This document shows, one piece after another, positions 9,347-17,391 of a stretch of 64,000 nucleotides of DNA. The stretch spans positions 5,824-69,823 of the forward strand of contig JAQTOA010000010.1 in NCBI GenBank assembly GCA_028713555.1. Reading direction: 5' to 3'. The notes beneath the pieces were generated by a model. That model had not been told where the DNA came from. It ran no database searches and saw only the letters and a list, made by a program, of their open reading frames with translations. This DNA is from Sterolibacterium sp. GTDB taxonomy: Bacteria; Pseudomonadota; Gammaproteobacteria; Burkholderiales; Rhodocyclaceae. The position numbers were made by a program, and so were the translations under genes. Each line of letters opens with the position of its first letter. The stretch's first letter is position 1.

Positions 9347-12019
9347 TTACTGACCAAATCTTTGCCCGAACGGTGAATTGGGCAGGTTGCAGAGTTTTAC
9401 GTCCTCAACTGATGGGGGAAGCATGAATCTGAGCTCATTCACAAACTCAGTGCCATTCACCACAACCTTTGCCCGAATTCTTGAGTAAATCCAGTTAGCA
9501 TAGTTCTTCAGGTAGATCAGATTGAAAGTACCAACTCCATTCGCATCTGTCACGACCGTGGGAGGCAAGGTTCCCGCCGCCGCATGGGGGGGCGTAATGG
9601 AACCCGCCCCACGGAGATCACCAATCGGATCGTAATCTTCGCCCGATTGGTGGTTGCTGCTTGTTATCGGGCTGGACGAATCCGCTTCGAGGATATCGTC
9701 TTCATTCACATCCTCGTTGGGGAAAGCATAGGTCTGCCCTGCAGTAACGGTGACTCCATTGGTCTGAGTTATCGTAAGAACTGCCGGTACATATACAGGC
9801 TTACAATCTCCGAGGGAGTTATCTCGATTTCCTCTGAGATAATGCGTAGGGAACGCCGAGAGAGTCACTGTAGAACCAGAAACGGCACCGCCCGTACTGG
9901 AGACGACCAGCACGGACATCGGCAATGTATAAGTAGTGTCGCCGTTTGTTGAACTTATCACGGTGCCCTGGCCGATCGTCACCGAAACACTGTTTCCTGC
10001 AACGTTGATGGTCTTGGTATCCGTCACCGCTGTTCCCACCACAGTTGCCTTGATTTGCAGACCGCCCACCGTCGATGACGCTCCTGAGGTAAAGGTGGCG
10101 ATGGCCTGTCCATTGCTATTGGTATAGGCGATCACAGGACTGATCTGCTCGCCGCTGCCGGTAGGATTGACGATCTCGAAAAGCACCGGCGCACTGCCGA
10201 CGGTGTTATTCGCGGCATCGCGGACCGTGGCAGTCAGGGTCGAAGTATTGATGGACCCACCTGTGCTTGGCGCAACCGTCGACACGCTGGGCTGCAGGCT
10301 AATTTGAGTCCCTGTCACCGAGGAGAGTGCAAAGACCCTGCTGAGCGTGGCGAGCACGGTTCCTGAGCTATCGAGTGCATCGATCTGAATATTGGCATTG
10401 CCGGAGCTGCTCCCCGCCGTCAGGGATTCACTCACTGTATTCGCCGTGGGCGCCTTGGTGCTAACCTTGCTTGAGTTCAACCACGTGCCTAAGGTCGTGG
10501 CGAAACGAATATTCGCCACCGTTATCCCGGAAATCGTCGTCGGCACACTCACGGAAATCGGCTGGGGTGGGTCCGTGAATTTCAATAAGGTCGGATTGGT
10601 CGTAGGCGAGGTGACTGCAAAGGAAATACCGGGCGAGGTAACTGCTATGGTTTTGCTGGTGGTGAATGTCGAAGTACCGGCAGCATTCAACCAGTCGGCA
10701 TTGACGACCAGATTCCCCGCTGCGGTACCGACCAGCGTAACTGAAGGGGATGTTGTGCCATTTGCACCGGTTGAGACGGTTACGGGACCCGCGGCGCCAT
10801 TCAAGGTTCCGCTGCCCGAACTGATGGAAAACTTGATTGATTGGGCATTTACGCCAACTGCCGATGCATCTCTGGCAGTTGCAGTCAGCGATGCGGGTAC
10901 GCCGACCTGGGTGATGGTCTGGGATGAATCCAATGTCAACGTCGAGCCGATCACCTGAATCGGAATCTGCGCTGTCACTGAAGTGCCGAGGATGTTCGCG
11001 GTTACGGTTTCGTTACGGTTGGTCCGGTCGGCCGTGGAAACTAAGGGAAGCCCACCGAAGAACGGAATGGTCACAACACCTGTCGCACTGGAGGGGCCCG
11101 AACTGGTGCCAAATTGCCCGGTCTGTGCGGTAAATTTTACGGTTTGCCCAGAAACCGCCAAGTTACTCGAATCCATAACGGTTGCCGTGATTATGGCCGA
11201 GTTCGAGCCATCCGACTTGACCGTTGGAACCGAGGTACCGAGCAGCAGCGAATACGAGGAGGCAGTCACCTTGATATCGATCGTATTGAAGATACTAGGG
11301 CTAGTGCCGTCTACCGTCGCCTTAATGGTGTCGTTGTGGTCGATAAAATTGGGCGTACCCGGTGAAGCGGAGTAGCTTACGGTGACTGTGCCGGAGGAAC
11401 CGGTGACTCTAGAATTGACAACAAGTTGACCTGATGCCGGAGCCACTTTGCTAAAACTGACATTGGCGCCTGCGACCGGTACATAGTTGGCGTCAACGAC
11501 CGTTGCTGTAATCGTGGTCGAATTCGAACCATCGGCCTTGATTGAAGCGGCCGATGAGGAAAGGTAGACCGCAACGGGGGTCACTCCGCCAACGGCGGTC
11601 ACCCTGATGGGAATCTGGGCGCTGATGCTGGTATTGACCACCGAAGCTGTAATGGTGGCGCTGGTGACATTTTCCGCTGCAAGCGCCTTGTAGCCGATGG
11701 TGACCACGCCGGCCGAATTGGAGAATCCCGAACTGGCGCCGAGTTGTCCGGAAGGCGAAGCGAAATTCACCCTGGCATTTTCGACCGGCAGGTGGTTAAC
11801 ATCGACCACCGTCGCAGTGATCGTTACCGTATCCGAGCCATCGGCCTTGACCGAATTTGCCGACGAGCTGAGGATAACCGACGCGGCGGGTCCGGCCTTG
11901 GACGCTCCACCGCTACCCTGGGCGCCCCCTCCCCCGCCGCCGCAGCCAGCCAACGCCAGCATAACCGTCAGCCATGCGGCAGTGAAAAATACTGATAATT
12001 TGTTCGTCATCGTTGCCAT
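9347..12019 (-). CDS. Large lipoprotein with invasin-type (Big_1) Ig-like repeats
   Basis: This 890-residue protein has a lipoprotein signal (LALAGC) followed by a Gly-rich spacer. Repeated invasin/intimin-type Ig units follow, marked by phrases such as SVKADGSDTVTITATVVD, SIKADGSNSTTITATVVD and TVKSDGSNSAIITATVMD, each about 100 residues apart. Such domains form extended rods on the cell surface. The C-terminal 150 residues are less repetitive, with several acidic residues and Cys. It begins 16 nt after pilQ and ends just before a strong terminator, so it is the last gene of the pilMNOPQ operon. A link to pilus function or adhesion is inferred. Start ATG at 12019 or 12010. Confidence 0.75.
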   Translation of the reverse strand: MATMTNKLSVFFTAAWLTVMLALAGCGGGGGGAQGSGGASKAGPAASVILSSSANSVKADGSDTVTITATVVDVNHLPVENARVNFASPSGQLGASSGFSNSAGVVTIGYKALAAENVTSATITASVVNTSISAQIPIRVTAVGGVTPVAVYLSSSAASIKADGSNSTTITATVVDANYVPVAGANVSFSKVAPASGQLVVNSRVTGSSGTVTVSYSASPGTPNFIDHNDTIKATVDGTSPSIFNTIDIKVTASSYSLLLGTSVPTVKSDGSNSAIITATVMDSSNLAVSGQTVKFTAQTGQFGTSSGPSSATGVVTIPFFGGLPLVSTADRTNRNETVTANILGTSVTAQIPIQVIGSTLTLDSSQTITQVGVPASLTATARDASAVGVNAQSIKFSISSGSGTLNGAAGPVTVSTGANGTTSPSVTLVGTAAGNLVVNADWLNAAGTSTFTTSKTIAVTSPGISFAVTSPTTNPTLLKFTDPPQPISVSVPTTISGITVANIRFATTLGTWLNSSKVSTKAPTANTVSESLTAGSSSGNANIQIDALDSSGTVLATLSRVFALSSVTGTQISLQPSVSTVAPSTGGSINTSTLTATVRDAANNTVGSAPVLFEIVNPTGSGEQISPVIAYTNSNGQAIATFTSGASSTVGGLQIKATVVGTAVTDTKTINVAGNSVSVTIGQGTVISSTNGDTTYTLPMSVLVVSSTGGAVSGSTVTLSAFPTHYLRGNRDNSLGDCKPVYVPAVLTITQTNGVTVTAGQTYAFPNEDVNEDDILEADSSSPITSSNHQSGEDYDPIGDLRGAGSITPPHAAAGTLPPTVVTDANGVGTFNLIYLKNYANWIYSRIRAKVVVNGTEFVNELRFMLPPSVEDVKLCNLPNSPFGQRFGQ

Positions 12020-12035
12020 TCCTATCGAGGGTTAA

Positions 12036-14330
12036 CTACCTGATCCCCATCTGGATTTGTTCGTTGATAATTTTCGGGGTGATAAACACCAACAATTCTT
12101 TCTTGGATTGGGTGCGCGTATTGTTTTTGAACAGGTTACCAAGAAATGGGATATCGCCAAGCACAGGCACTTTGACTGTCCCATTCGAATCGTCTTGGGT
12201 ATAAATACCGCCGAGCACCACCGTGCCACCGTTCTCTACGGACACTCTGGTTGTGATTTGCTTCGAGTTAATGACTGGTCCGGCGGTGGTATCTTCGCCT
12301 TTCGTGTCCTGCGATACATCCACGTCAAGAATGACGGTGCCATTGGGCGTAATCTGGGGCGTCACCGAAAGTTTCAATACCGCGGGCTTGAATGATGTGG
12401 TCGGGCCTTGAATGCCACCATTGGTTTGATAAGGTATCTGGACACCTTGGGAGATCAGGGCCACTTTGCCGTTTTCGGTAATCACCCGTGGACTGGCAAT
12501 GCTTTTCACGCGCGTATCGTTTTCCGCAGCGGTGATTTCCAGGTTAATAAATTGCGTCAAGCTGCTATTGAACAAACTAACCACCATTTGACCTGCCAGG
12601 TTGCCCGTCGCCGGTACATTGACCATCGGACTCGATGCCGGGGGAGCCAACAAGGCACCTCCCGCAGAAGTGGAAGCAAATGGCGTTGAGGTACCGCCCC
12701 CCACAGCCTGCCCAGTCAGCGAGGAAACTGCCGAATAGCTGCCGCCTACTGTGGCGTAAGCATTGGTGCCGCCAATGCGGGAGCCAATGCCGGCTCCCGG
12801 CACCGTCGAACGCAGGTCGTTGTAGCCGAGCCGCACGCCAATCGAGCGGCCAAAATCATCTGATGCGCTGACGATGCGCGCCTCGATCAGCACTTGCCTG
12901 ACGGGTTTGTCGATCTGCGCGATCAACTGCCGGATGCGCTCAAGGTAGAGCGGGTAATCATTGACGATGATCAAATTACTTCTTATATCCACCGAAACCG
13001 TTCCGGAAGACGACAGATTATTCGCTCTTTCACCGGTATTCGTGACGCCCCCGGTTTGTACTGTATTCGCTCCTGGCGTACCGCCCGCCGTGGGTACATT
13101 CACTGCGGCGCTGGTTTTCTCCCCGGTAATGAACTTCACCACTTCATCCGCCTTGTGGTAATTGATCTGGAAGACCCGCATTTCAATGGCTTCAGACATG
13201 CTTGCCGCTTTGCGCGCCTTATTCACTTCCTCATTACGCTTGATGATTTCTTCAACCGTGGCAACCCAGATCACATTGCCCGTCTTTTGCATTCCCAAAC
13301 CCTTGGCTTGAAGGATGATCTCCAACGCCTGATCCCAGGGCACATCCTTCAGGCGCAATGTGACATTCCCGCTCACCGTATCGCTGGTGATGATGTTGAA
13401 ATTGGTGAAGTCGGCAATCACCTGCAGCACCGCGCGCACGTCAATGTTCTGAAAATTGAGTGAGAGCTTTTCGCCTTGCTCGCCGCTACCCGACCCCTGC
13501 ACCAGCTTATTCGGCTCCGGCGTGACCGGACTGACTTCAATTACAAACTGGTTATCGCTCTGGTAGGCGTTGTGCTCCCATAGACCGTGCGGCGTGATGG
13601 ACATGCGCACGTTCTCACCCTGTGCTTGCGTGATGATGGTGGTCACCGGCGTAGCAAAGTCGGTCACATCGAGACGTCGATTCAAGCTTGCCGGCAGGCT
13701 CGTCTTCTTGAAATCGACGATCAGGTTTCCATTCTGCTTGCGTATATCGATCCCTACGTTCGGGTCGGAAAGATCAACCGTGATCCGTGCCTCGCCATTC
13801 TTGCCGCGGCGAAAATTGATGTCACGAAGGCTCTGGGACACCTCCTGAGGGCCGGCTGCTTCAAAACGCGACACCAGTGGCGCATCATTGCTCGCGATGG
13901 TCTCTTTCGGCGTGAAACTGATGATCATCGTCTTGCCTTCAAGACGCGATTCATAGGCTGTCATCTGGTTCAGATTCAACACCAGGCGGGTCCGATCGCC
14001 CACCTGAACGATATTTACACTGCGCAATTCGCCTTCATTGACTTGCTGCACATTGCGTCCAAGGCCATTACCGGTTCCAGGAAAATCGAAAGCGATGCGG
14101 GCTGGATTGGCGACGCTAAAGCTGGCAGGCTGAACTGCCAAGGCCTGCTTCAGCGTCAATTTGACGATGGTCCTGCCTCCCTGTTGGCTCACCTGCAGGG
14201 TATCGATGCTGTTTTGTGGAACCGCCGCCCCATCCGCCGTCTGCGCCTGTGCCCAGGCGCCCGCGACGACCACCCAGCATAGCGACGCTACCGTCACCAT
14301 TTGGCAACCGATTTTACGTAATAGGGTCAT
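12036..14330 (-). CDS. pilQ: Type IV pilus secretin PilQ
   Basis: PilQ forms the outer-membrane channel through which the pilus emerges. The 764-residue protein has a signal peptide (cleavage near residue 27), two AMIN peptidoglycan-binding domains (roughly 35-260), an STN/N0 domain beginning near LSLNFQNIDVRAVLQVIADF, a secretin_N region, and the C-terminal secretin domain with VPVLGDIPFLGNLF near the end. A low-complexity Gly/Ser/Thr insert near residue 540 is typical of the family. ATG at 14330 overlaps the pilP stop by 4 nt. Confidence 0.96.
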   Translation of the reverse strand: MTLLRKIGCQMVTVASLCWVVVAGAWAQAQTADGAAVPQNSIDTLQVSQQGGRTIVKLTLKQALAVQPASFSVANPARIAFDFPGTGNGLGRNVQQVNEGELRSVNIVQVGDRTRLVLNLNQMTAYESRLEGKTMIISFTPKETIASNDAPLVSRFEAAGPQEVSQSLRDINFRRGKNGEARITVDLSDPNVGIDIRKQNGNLIVDFKKTSLPASLNRRLDVTDFATPVTTIITQAQGENVRMSITPHGLWEHNAYQSDNQFVIEVSPVTPEPNKLVQGSGSGEQGEKLSLNFQNIDVRAVLQVIADFTNFNIITSDTVSGNVTLRLKDVPWDQALEIILQAKGLGMQKTGNVIWVATVEEIIKRNEEVNKARKAASMSEAIEMRVFQINYHKADEVVKFITGEKTSAAVNVPTAGGTPGANTVQTGGVTNTGERANNLSSSGTVSVDIRSNLIIVNDYPLYLERIRQLIAQIDKPVRQVLIEARIVSASDDFGRSIGVRLGYNDLRSTVPGAGIGSRIGGTNAYATVGGSYSAVSSLTGQAVGGGTSTPFASTSAGGALLAPPASSPMVNVPATGNLAGQMVVSLFNSSLTQFINLEITAAENDTRVKSIASPRVITENGKVALISQGVQIPYQTNGGIQGPTTSFKPAVLKLSVTPQITPNGTVILDVDVSQDTKGEDTTAGPVINSKQITTRVSVENGGTVVLGGIYTQDDSNGTVKVPVLGDIPFLGNLFKNNTRTQSKKELLVFITPKIINEQIQMGIR

Positions 14331-14860
14331 TTCTTCATCTCCTGTTCCAGCAACTGCAGCGTGCTGGTGCGTTCCACCCAGTCGCCGCTGGCATCTTGCA
14401 CCTGTTCTCTAAGTTGCACCTCGGATGCGGTGATATCAGTGATGATCCCGAAGTTCTGACCCATGTAATTGCCTATCTTGACCACATAGATCATTTTGTC
14501 TGCCATGATAATGGCATTCCTCATCCGGCCATTCTGAATCAGGCCAGTCAGCTTCAGCGAATCGAGAGCATAGGCTTCAAGAGGTTCCTTGAATCGATTG
14601 AAGTCAGGCTTGACGCCACTCCCTCCTCCCTCAGGTTTTTTCTCCGGCTCGATTTTGGCGGGATTGAAAGGATCCATCAAATCAGCAGCCTCATAGGAAA
14701 CAATTGGGAAGGGTTTAATCTCCGGCAACGGCGGCACCCGGCCTTTCATGTCCTTGGTGACCTCATTCATCCACAGCTTGATGTCCTGGTGCTCCTCGCT
14801 GCTGCAAGCACTGAGCGCGAGACTAGCCAGAACGGTCAGGGTCAGGACAATCCGCATCAT
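14327..14860 (-). CDS. pilP: Type IV pilus assembly lipoprotein PilP
   Basis: PilP is an inner-membrane lipoprotein that links the PilMNO platform to the PilQ secretin through its C-terminal beta domain. The 177-residue protein has a lipobox LSAC (Cys19), a disordered stretch with KPEGGGSGVKP, and the HR-like beta domain with ALDSLKLTGLIQ and the GNYMGQNFG turn. It overlaps pilO and pilQ by 4 nt each. Confidence 0.95.
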   Translation of the reverse strand: MMRIVLTLTVLASLALSACSSEEHQDIKLWMNEVTKDMKGRVPPLPEIKPFPIVSYEAADLMDPFNPAKIEPEKKPEGGGSGVKPDFNRFKEPLEAYALDSLKLTGLIQNGRMRNAIIMADKMIYVVKIGNYMGQNFGIITDITASEVQLREQVQDASGDWVERTSTLQLLEQEMKK

Positions 14861-15552
14861 TTCTTGTCGCCTTTGCCCGGCCCGGCTGCCTTAGCCTGCG
14901 CTGCCTTTTTCTGTTTGGCAACTTCTGCTTCGTCCAGGTATCGGAAGGTTTTTGCCACCGTCGTCATGGCCAGTGCGCCCCCCTTATCCATCGTAATATC
15001 GATGTCGTTCAATGTCACGATGCGCGAGAGCTTGGCAATATCCCCGGTGAAAGCACCGAGATCGTGGTAGTTCCCCAATAATTTGATGGTGATGGGCAAC
15101 TCGGCGTAAAAATCCTTCATCGCTTCGCTACCCGGCTTGAACAATTCGAATTGTAAACCCCGGCCGATGCCAGCCTGGTTAATGTCGATCAGCATTGCCT
15201 CCATTTCCGCCTTGTTGGGCAGCTGCTTAAGCAACGCACCAAAGGAGCGGTCGATTTCGACAAGCTGTCTGCGGTATTCCTCCAGATTAATTGCCTGTTT
15301 CTTCTTGTCCAGCCATTCCTCCTTGAGTTTGACTTCCTGCTCGGCCTTGCTGTTCAATTCATCAAATTGACTATTCCAGCCAAACCACCAAGCACTGACC
15401 AGCAGCACAATAAACAAGCCTGACAGAATCACTACGCGCGGCAGCAGAGGCCACAAACCCGGATCTTTCGGATCGAGCGTCTCGAATTCTTCCCGCAGCG
15501 CCTTAAAATCGACTGCGGGCAGTTTGAACTTCGGCAGTTCAGGCGCCTTCAT
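14857..15552 (-). CDS. pilO: Type IV pilus inner-membrane protein PilO
   Basis: PilO pairs with PilN in the inner-membrane alignment complex. The 231-residue sequence has a cytoplasmic N-terminus, one transmembrane helix near residues 38-62 (VVILSGLFIVLLVSAWWFGW), a coiled-coil segment rich in Glu/Lys (66-115), and a ferredoxin-like periplasmic domain. The C-terminus is Lys/Ala-rich. It has 4-nt overlaps with both neighbours. Confidence 0.94.
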   Translation of the reverse strand: MKAPELPKFKLPAVDFKALREEFETLDPKDPGLWPLLPRVVILSGLFIVLLVSAWWFGWNSQFDELNSKAEQEVKLKEEWLDKKKQAINLEEYRRQLVEIDRSFGALLKQLPNKAEMEAMLIDINQAGIGRGLQFELFKPGSEAMKDFYAELPITIKLLGNYHDLGAFTGDIAKLSRIVTLNDIDITMDKGGALAMTTVAKTFRYLDEAEVAKQKKAAQAKAAGPGKGDKK

Positions 15553-16151
15553 GGTTTCTTATCCTTCGCGGCGGCACCTGCACTCTTTCCTTTCTTGTCA
15601 TCTTCGGTGGTCTGACGGGTAATAAAAACGTTCAAATCAAACTCATTCAGACGACGCTTGCCCACAATTGCCGCCTTGATCTCGACCAGGTCTGGCCGCT
15701 CCAGGAGCGGCGAGGCCTCCAGGTTGCGCATCAGCGTCGAAACGCGTGAATTGGTCTGTGCGTACCCGGAAATATGGACCCGGTCCTTTTCCTGTTTGAT
15801 ACCCTTGATATACACACCGTCAGGCACTTGGCGCGCCATTTCATTGAACAGGTGCACCGTTTCGGCACGGTTCGCCTGCAACGCCTCGATCACACGTTTG
15901 CGCGAAAGCAACGAATCGGTCTGCTCCTTGAGACGCTTAATTTCATCGATGTCCTTATCCAGGTCGGCGATCTGCGTCTTGAGGAAAGCGTTCTTGTTGT
16001 CCTGGGTGCTGATATAGCCATTGATGATGCCATAGCCGAGAAACCAGATCAGCCCGGCCAGAACCGCAATCAGCCCGGAAAGCGCATAGAACTGCTCACG
16101 TCTCGCCTTGCGCTTTCCCTCGCGATGGGGAAGTAGGTTGATGCGGATCAC
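15549..16151 (-). CDS. pilN: Type IV pilus inner-membrane protein PilN
   Basis: PilN is the bitopic partner of PilO. Its short cytoplasmic tail carries the conserved IRINLLPHRE motif that docks into PilM. A transmembrane helix spans about residues 22-45, followed by a coiled coil (KTQIADLDKDIDEIKRLKEQ) and a periplasmic alpha/beta domain. The length of 200 aa is normal. The start is coupled to the pilM stop by ATGA. Confidence 0.95.
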   Translation of the reverse strand: MIRINLLPHREGKRKARREQFYALSGLIAVLAGLIWFLGYGIINGYISTQDNKNAFLKTQIADLDKDIDEIKRLKEQTDSLLSRKRVIEALQANRAETVHLFNEMARQVPDGVYIKGIKQEKDRVHISGYAQTNSRVSTLMRNLEASPLLERPDLVEIKAAIVGKRRLNEFDLNVFITRQTTEDDKKGKSAGAAAKDKKP

Positions 16152-17227
16152 TGCTCGAACCTCTGCAAAGCCAGGCCACAGGCCACCAGTAGCGAGGGCG
16201 CATCGGCAAGAAGATGCTTGGGACGAATTCGCGATGCAATCTGCATGTTAACGAAGGGGTTGGCGACCAAGGTCGCCACTTTGGTACGTTCCGCAACCAC
16301 CTTGTCCATGCCGGCAATCACGGCACAGCCGCCCATCAGTACAACGTGGTCGACCTGGCTGAACTGGGTCGAAGTAAAGAAGAACTGCAATGCGCGAGAT
16401 ACCTCAAGCGCCAAATTCTCCATGAAAGGCTTCAGCAGCTCGGCTTCATAGTTTTCCGGCAGGGTGTTGTTGCGTTTGGCAATTTCCGCTTCCTCAACAG
16501 TCATCCCGTAAGTGCGCATGATGTCTTGCGTCAGTTGGCTGCCGCCAAAAGCCTGTTCGCGAGTGTAGATAGATTGGTCGTTACGCAGCACGGTCACATT
16601 CATCACGTTGGCGCCGATATCGACCAGGGCAATGAGCCTATCCTTGCCACCTTCCGGCAACTGTTTCTCGATCAGATCGAAAGCGGCTTGCGCCGCGAAA
16701 AACTCGACGTCCATCACGACCGGCTTCAAACCCGCGGCTTCCGCGCAAGCCACCCGGTCTTCGACTTTCTCCTTACGCGAGGCGGCAATCAGCAGTTCCA
16801 CCTCATCCGGGCCGGAGGGCGCCGGACCGATCACCTGAAAGTCGAGGTTCACCTCTTCCAGCGCAAAAGGAATGTACTGATTAGCTTCCGATTCGACCTG
16901 GATTTCCAGTTCCTGCTCACGCAAGCCGGCGGAGACGATGATTTTCTTGGTAATCACCGCAGCCGTCGGTAGCGCCATCGCGACATACTTGGTGGAGGTG
17001 CCAAGCCGCTTCCAGGCACGACCAAGCGTATCCGTCACCTGCTCAAGATTGGCTATATTGCCATCCACCACGGCGTCGCGGGGCAAGGGTTCGATCACGT
17101 AGCGTTCGATGCAATACCCCCCCTTCCCGGCATCCGACAACTCGACCATTTTGATCGAAGACGAACAGATGTCCAGACCAATCAATGGCCGTGCCTTAGG
17201 ATTGAAGATGGACAAGTCAAACTGCAA
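16148..17227 (-). CDS. pilM: Type IV pilus actin-like ATPase PilM
   Basis: PilM is the cytoplasmic FtsA/actin-like protein that binds the PilN tail and ATP. The 359-residue product begins near PLIGLDICSSSIKMVEL (phosphate 1 motif), contains LIALVDIGANVMNVTVL (phosphate 2), and ends with MGGCAVIAGM (adenosine motif). The start codon is TTG at 17227, preceded by AAGGA at 7-nt spacing. It is the first gene of the pilMNOPQ operon and is divergent from mrcA, as in many proteobacteria. Confidence 0.95.
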   Translation of the reverse strand: MQFDLSIFNPKARPLIGLDICSSSIKMVELSDAGKGGYCIERYVIEPLPRDAVVDGNIANLEQVTDTLGRAWKRLGTSTKYVAMALPTAAVITKKIIVSAGLREQELEIQVESEANQYIPFALEEVNLDFQVIGPAPSGPDEVELLIAASRKEKVEDRVACAEAAGLKPVVMDVEFFAAQAAFDLIEKQLPEGGKDRLIALVDIGANVMNVTVLRNDQSIYTREQAFGGSQLTQDIMRTYGMTVEEAEIAKRNNTLPENYEAELLKPFMENLALEVSRALQFFFTSTQFSQVDHVVLMGGCAVIAGMDKVVAERTKVATLVANPFVNMQIASRIRPKHLLADAPSLLVACGLALQRFEQ

Positions 17228-17391
17228 GAAAATATCCTTTTAAATTCTTACGTTAGATACTTTACGGATAATTTACATTAAATGCTAGCAGCAACTATGT
17301 CGGGTGTAAAGGGTTTTTTCCCGCCACTTCATCTCATTACGCAATCGGAGTTTTCTTCAACACGGCCTATAATGAACCGCTGTTCCTCCCA
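17228..17391. promoter_or_regulatory. Divergent pilM/mrcA intergenic region
   Basis: This AT-rich 164-bp gap must hold promoters for both genes. A perfect -10 hexamer TATAAT at 17368-17373 faces mrcA but lacks a clear -35, and it would give a leader of only about 12 nt. No clear hexamer pair is seen for pilM. Both genes use TTG start codons. Confidence 0.4.
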
